DNA of 9,788 bases from Planctomycetota bacterium (lineage in GTDB: Bacteria; Planctomycetota; PLA2; JAEUHO01): assembly GCA_026647295.1 (NCBI GenBank), contig JAPKHB010000120.1, forward strand, positions 1 through 9,788. The letters are read 5' to 3'. Below are positions 9,641 through 9,788 of this stretch, in pieces. The notes beneath the pieces were generated by a model. That model was given only the letters and a program-made list of their open reading frames with translations, had not been told where the DNA came from and did no database searches. The position numbers and the translations under genes were made by a program. Every line of letters begins with the position of its first letter. The stretch's first letter is position 1.

Positions 9641-9788
9641 TGTTGATTTCCGCGCTCACGGGATGGCTGGCAAGCCTGCGCTGGAAGAAAGAGGGCGGGA
9701 TGGTCGTCGGCGCGGTCGTGTTCTCGCATTGGATTCTCGATCTGCTCGTTCATCGCCCCGACCTGCCGATTCTGCCTGGAAACCTCGG
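9637..9788 (+). CDS. Internal fragment of an integral membrane protein (SHW-LD-VHRPDLP family)
   Basis: Codons starting at 9637 translate as GLLISALTGWLASLRWKKEG, then GMVVGAVVFSHWILDLLV and HRPDLPILPGNL, running off the right edge. The block FSHWxLDLLVHRPDLPxxP is characteristic of a widespread family of roughly 200-residue multi-helix membrane proteins, often annotated as hypothetical, permease-like or membrane-bound metal-dependent hydrolase. In complete members I remember, this motif is in the C-terminal half, preceded by a Y-x-H-S helix start. Here that first half is missing, and an in-frame stop lies at 9622-9624. The conserved His and Asp residues suggest metal binding, but the function is not established. 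Confidence 0.65.

Overview
The window is mostly one long co-directional block from a very GC-rich bacterium. It is the conserved tuf-rpmG-tRNA(Trp)-secE-nusG-rplK-rplA-rplJ-rplL-rpoB cluster, all on the + strand. The best lineage guess is an uncultured Planctomycetota. The grounds are the L33 sequence with CTETGDLNYR and CPRLRKHTLHK, a three-helix SecE with a long loop between helices 1 and 2, and the RpoB block GRGELSQVVDQTNPL followed by [29 protein letters not shown]. This assignment is from memory of the families and was not tested with a tree.

Layout. Positions 1 to about 200 read on the minus strand as an internal piece of gamma-glutamyltranspeptidase (GGT). From about 203 the + strand enters EF-Tu at its DGPMPQTREH motif, so tuf lacks its first ~110 residues. 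Then come rpmG (1210-1383), tRNA-Trp (1444-1519), secE (1563-1979), nusG (2029-2580, GTG start), rplK (2641-3069), rplA (3352-4041), rplJ (4128-4679), rplL (4737-5153) and rpoB (from 5590). RpoB homology stops abruptly at about 9027, roughly 108 residues before the expected end. A segment of much lower GC follows (about 9030-9630). It holds a small minus-strand membrane protein gene and a possible ECF-type promoter. From about 9635 to the end a fourth, GC-richer piece carries an internal fragment of an integral membrane protein with the motif FSHWILDLLVHRPDLP.

The central genes are the usual co-expressed translation and transcription set: EF-Tu, ribosomal proteins L33, L11, L1, L10 and L7/L12, the only tryptophan tRNA seen here, the SecE translocon subunit, the elongation factor NusG and the RNA polymerase beta subunit. 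Most spacers contain strong GC hairpins without a T-run. Two spacers are unusually long: 282 nt before rplA and 436 nt before rpoB. Both could allow separate control of the downstream gene.

Both ends look chimeric. Two essential genes, tuf and rpoB, are cut mid-gene and joined to unrelated sequence, with a sharp base-composition change on the right. The simplest reading is an assembly or amplification chimera of at least four pieces, not a real rearrangement. I found no convincing undescribed system. The most useful points are the chimera, an RpoB substitution in the rifampicin pocket, and the structured leaders.
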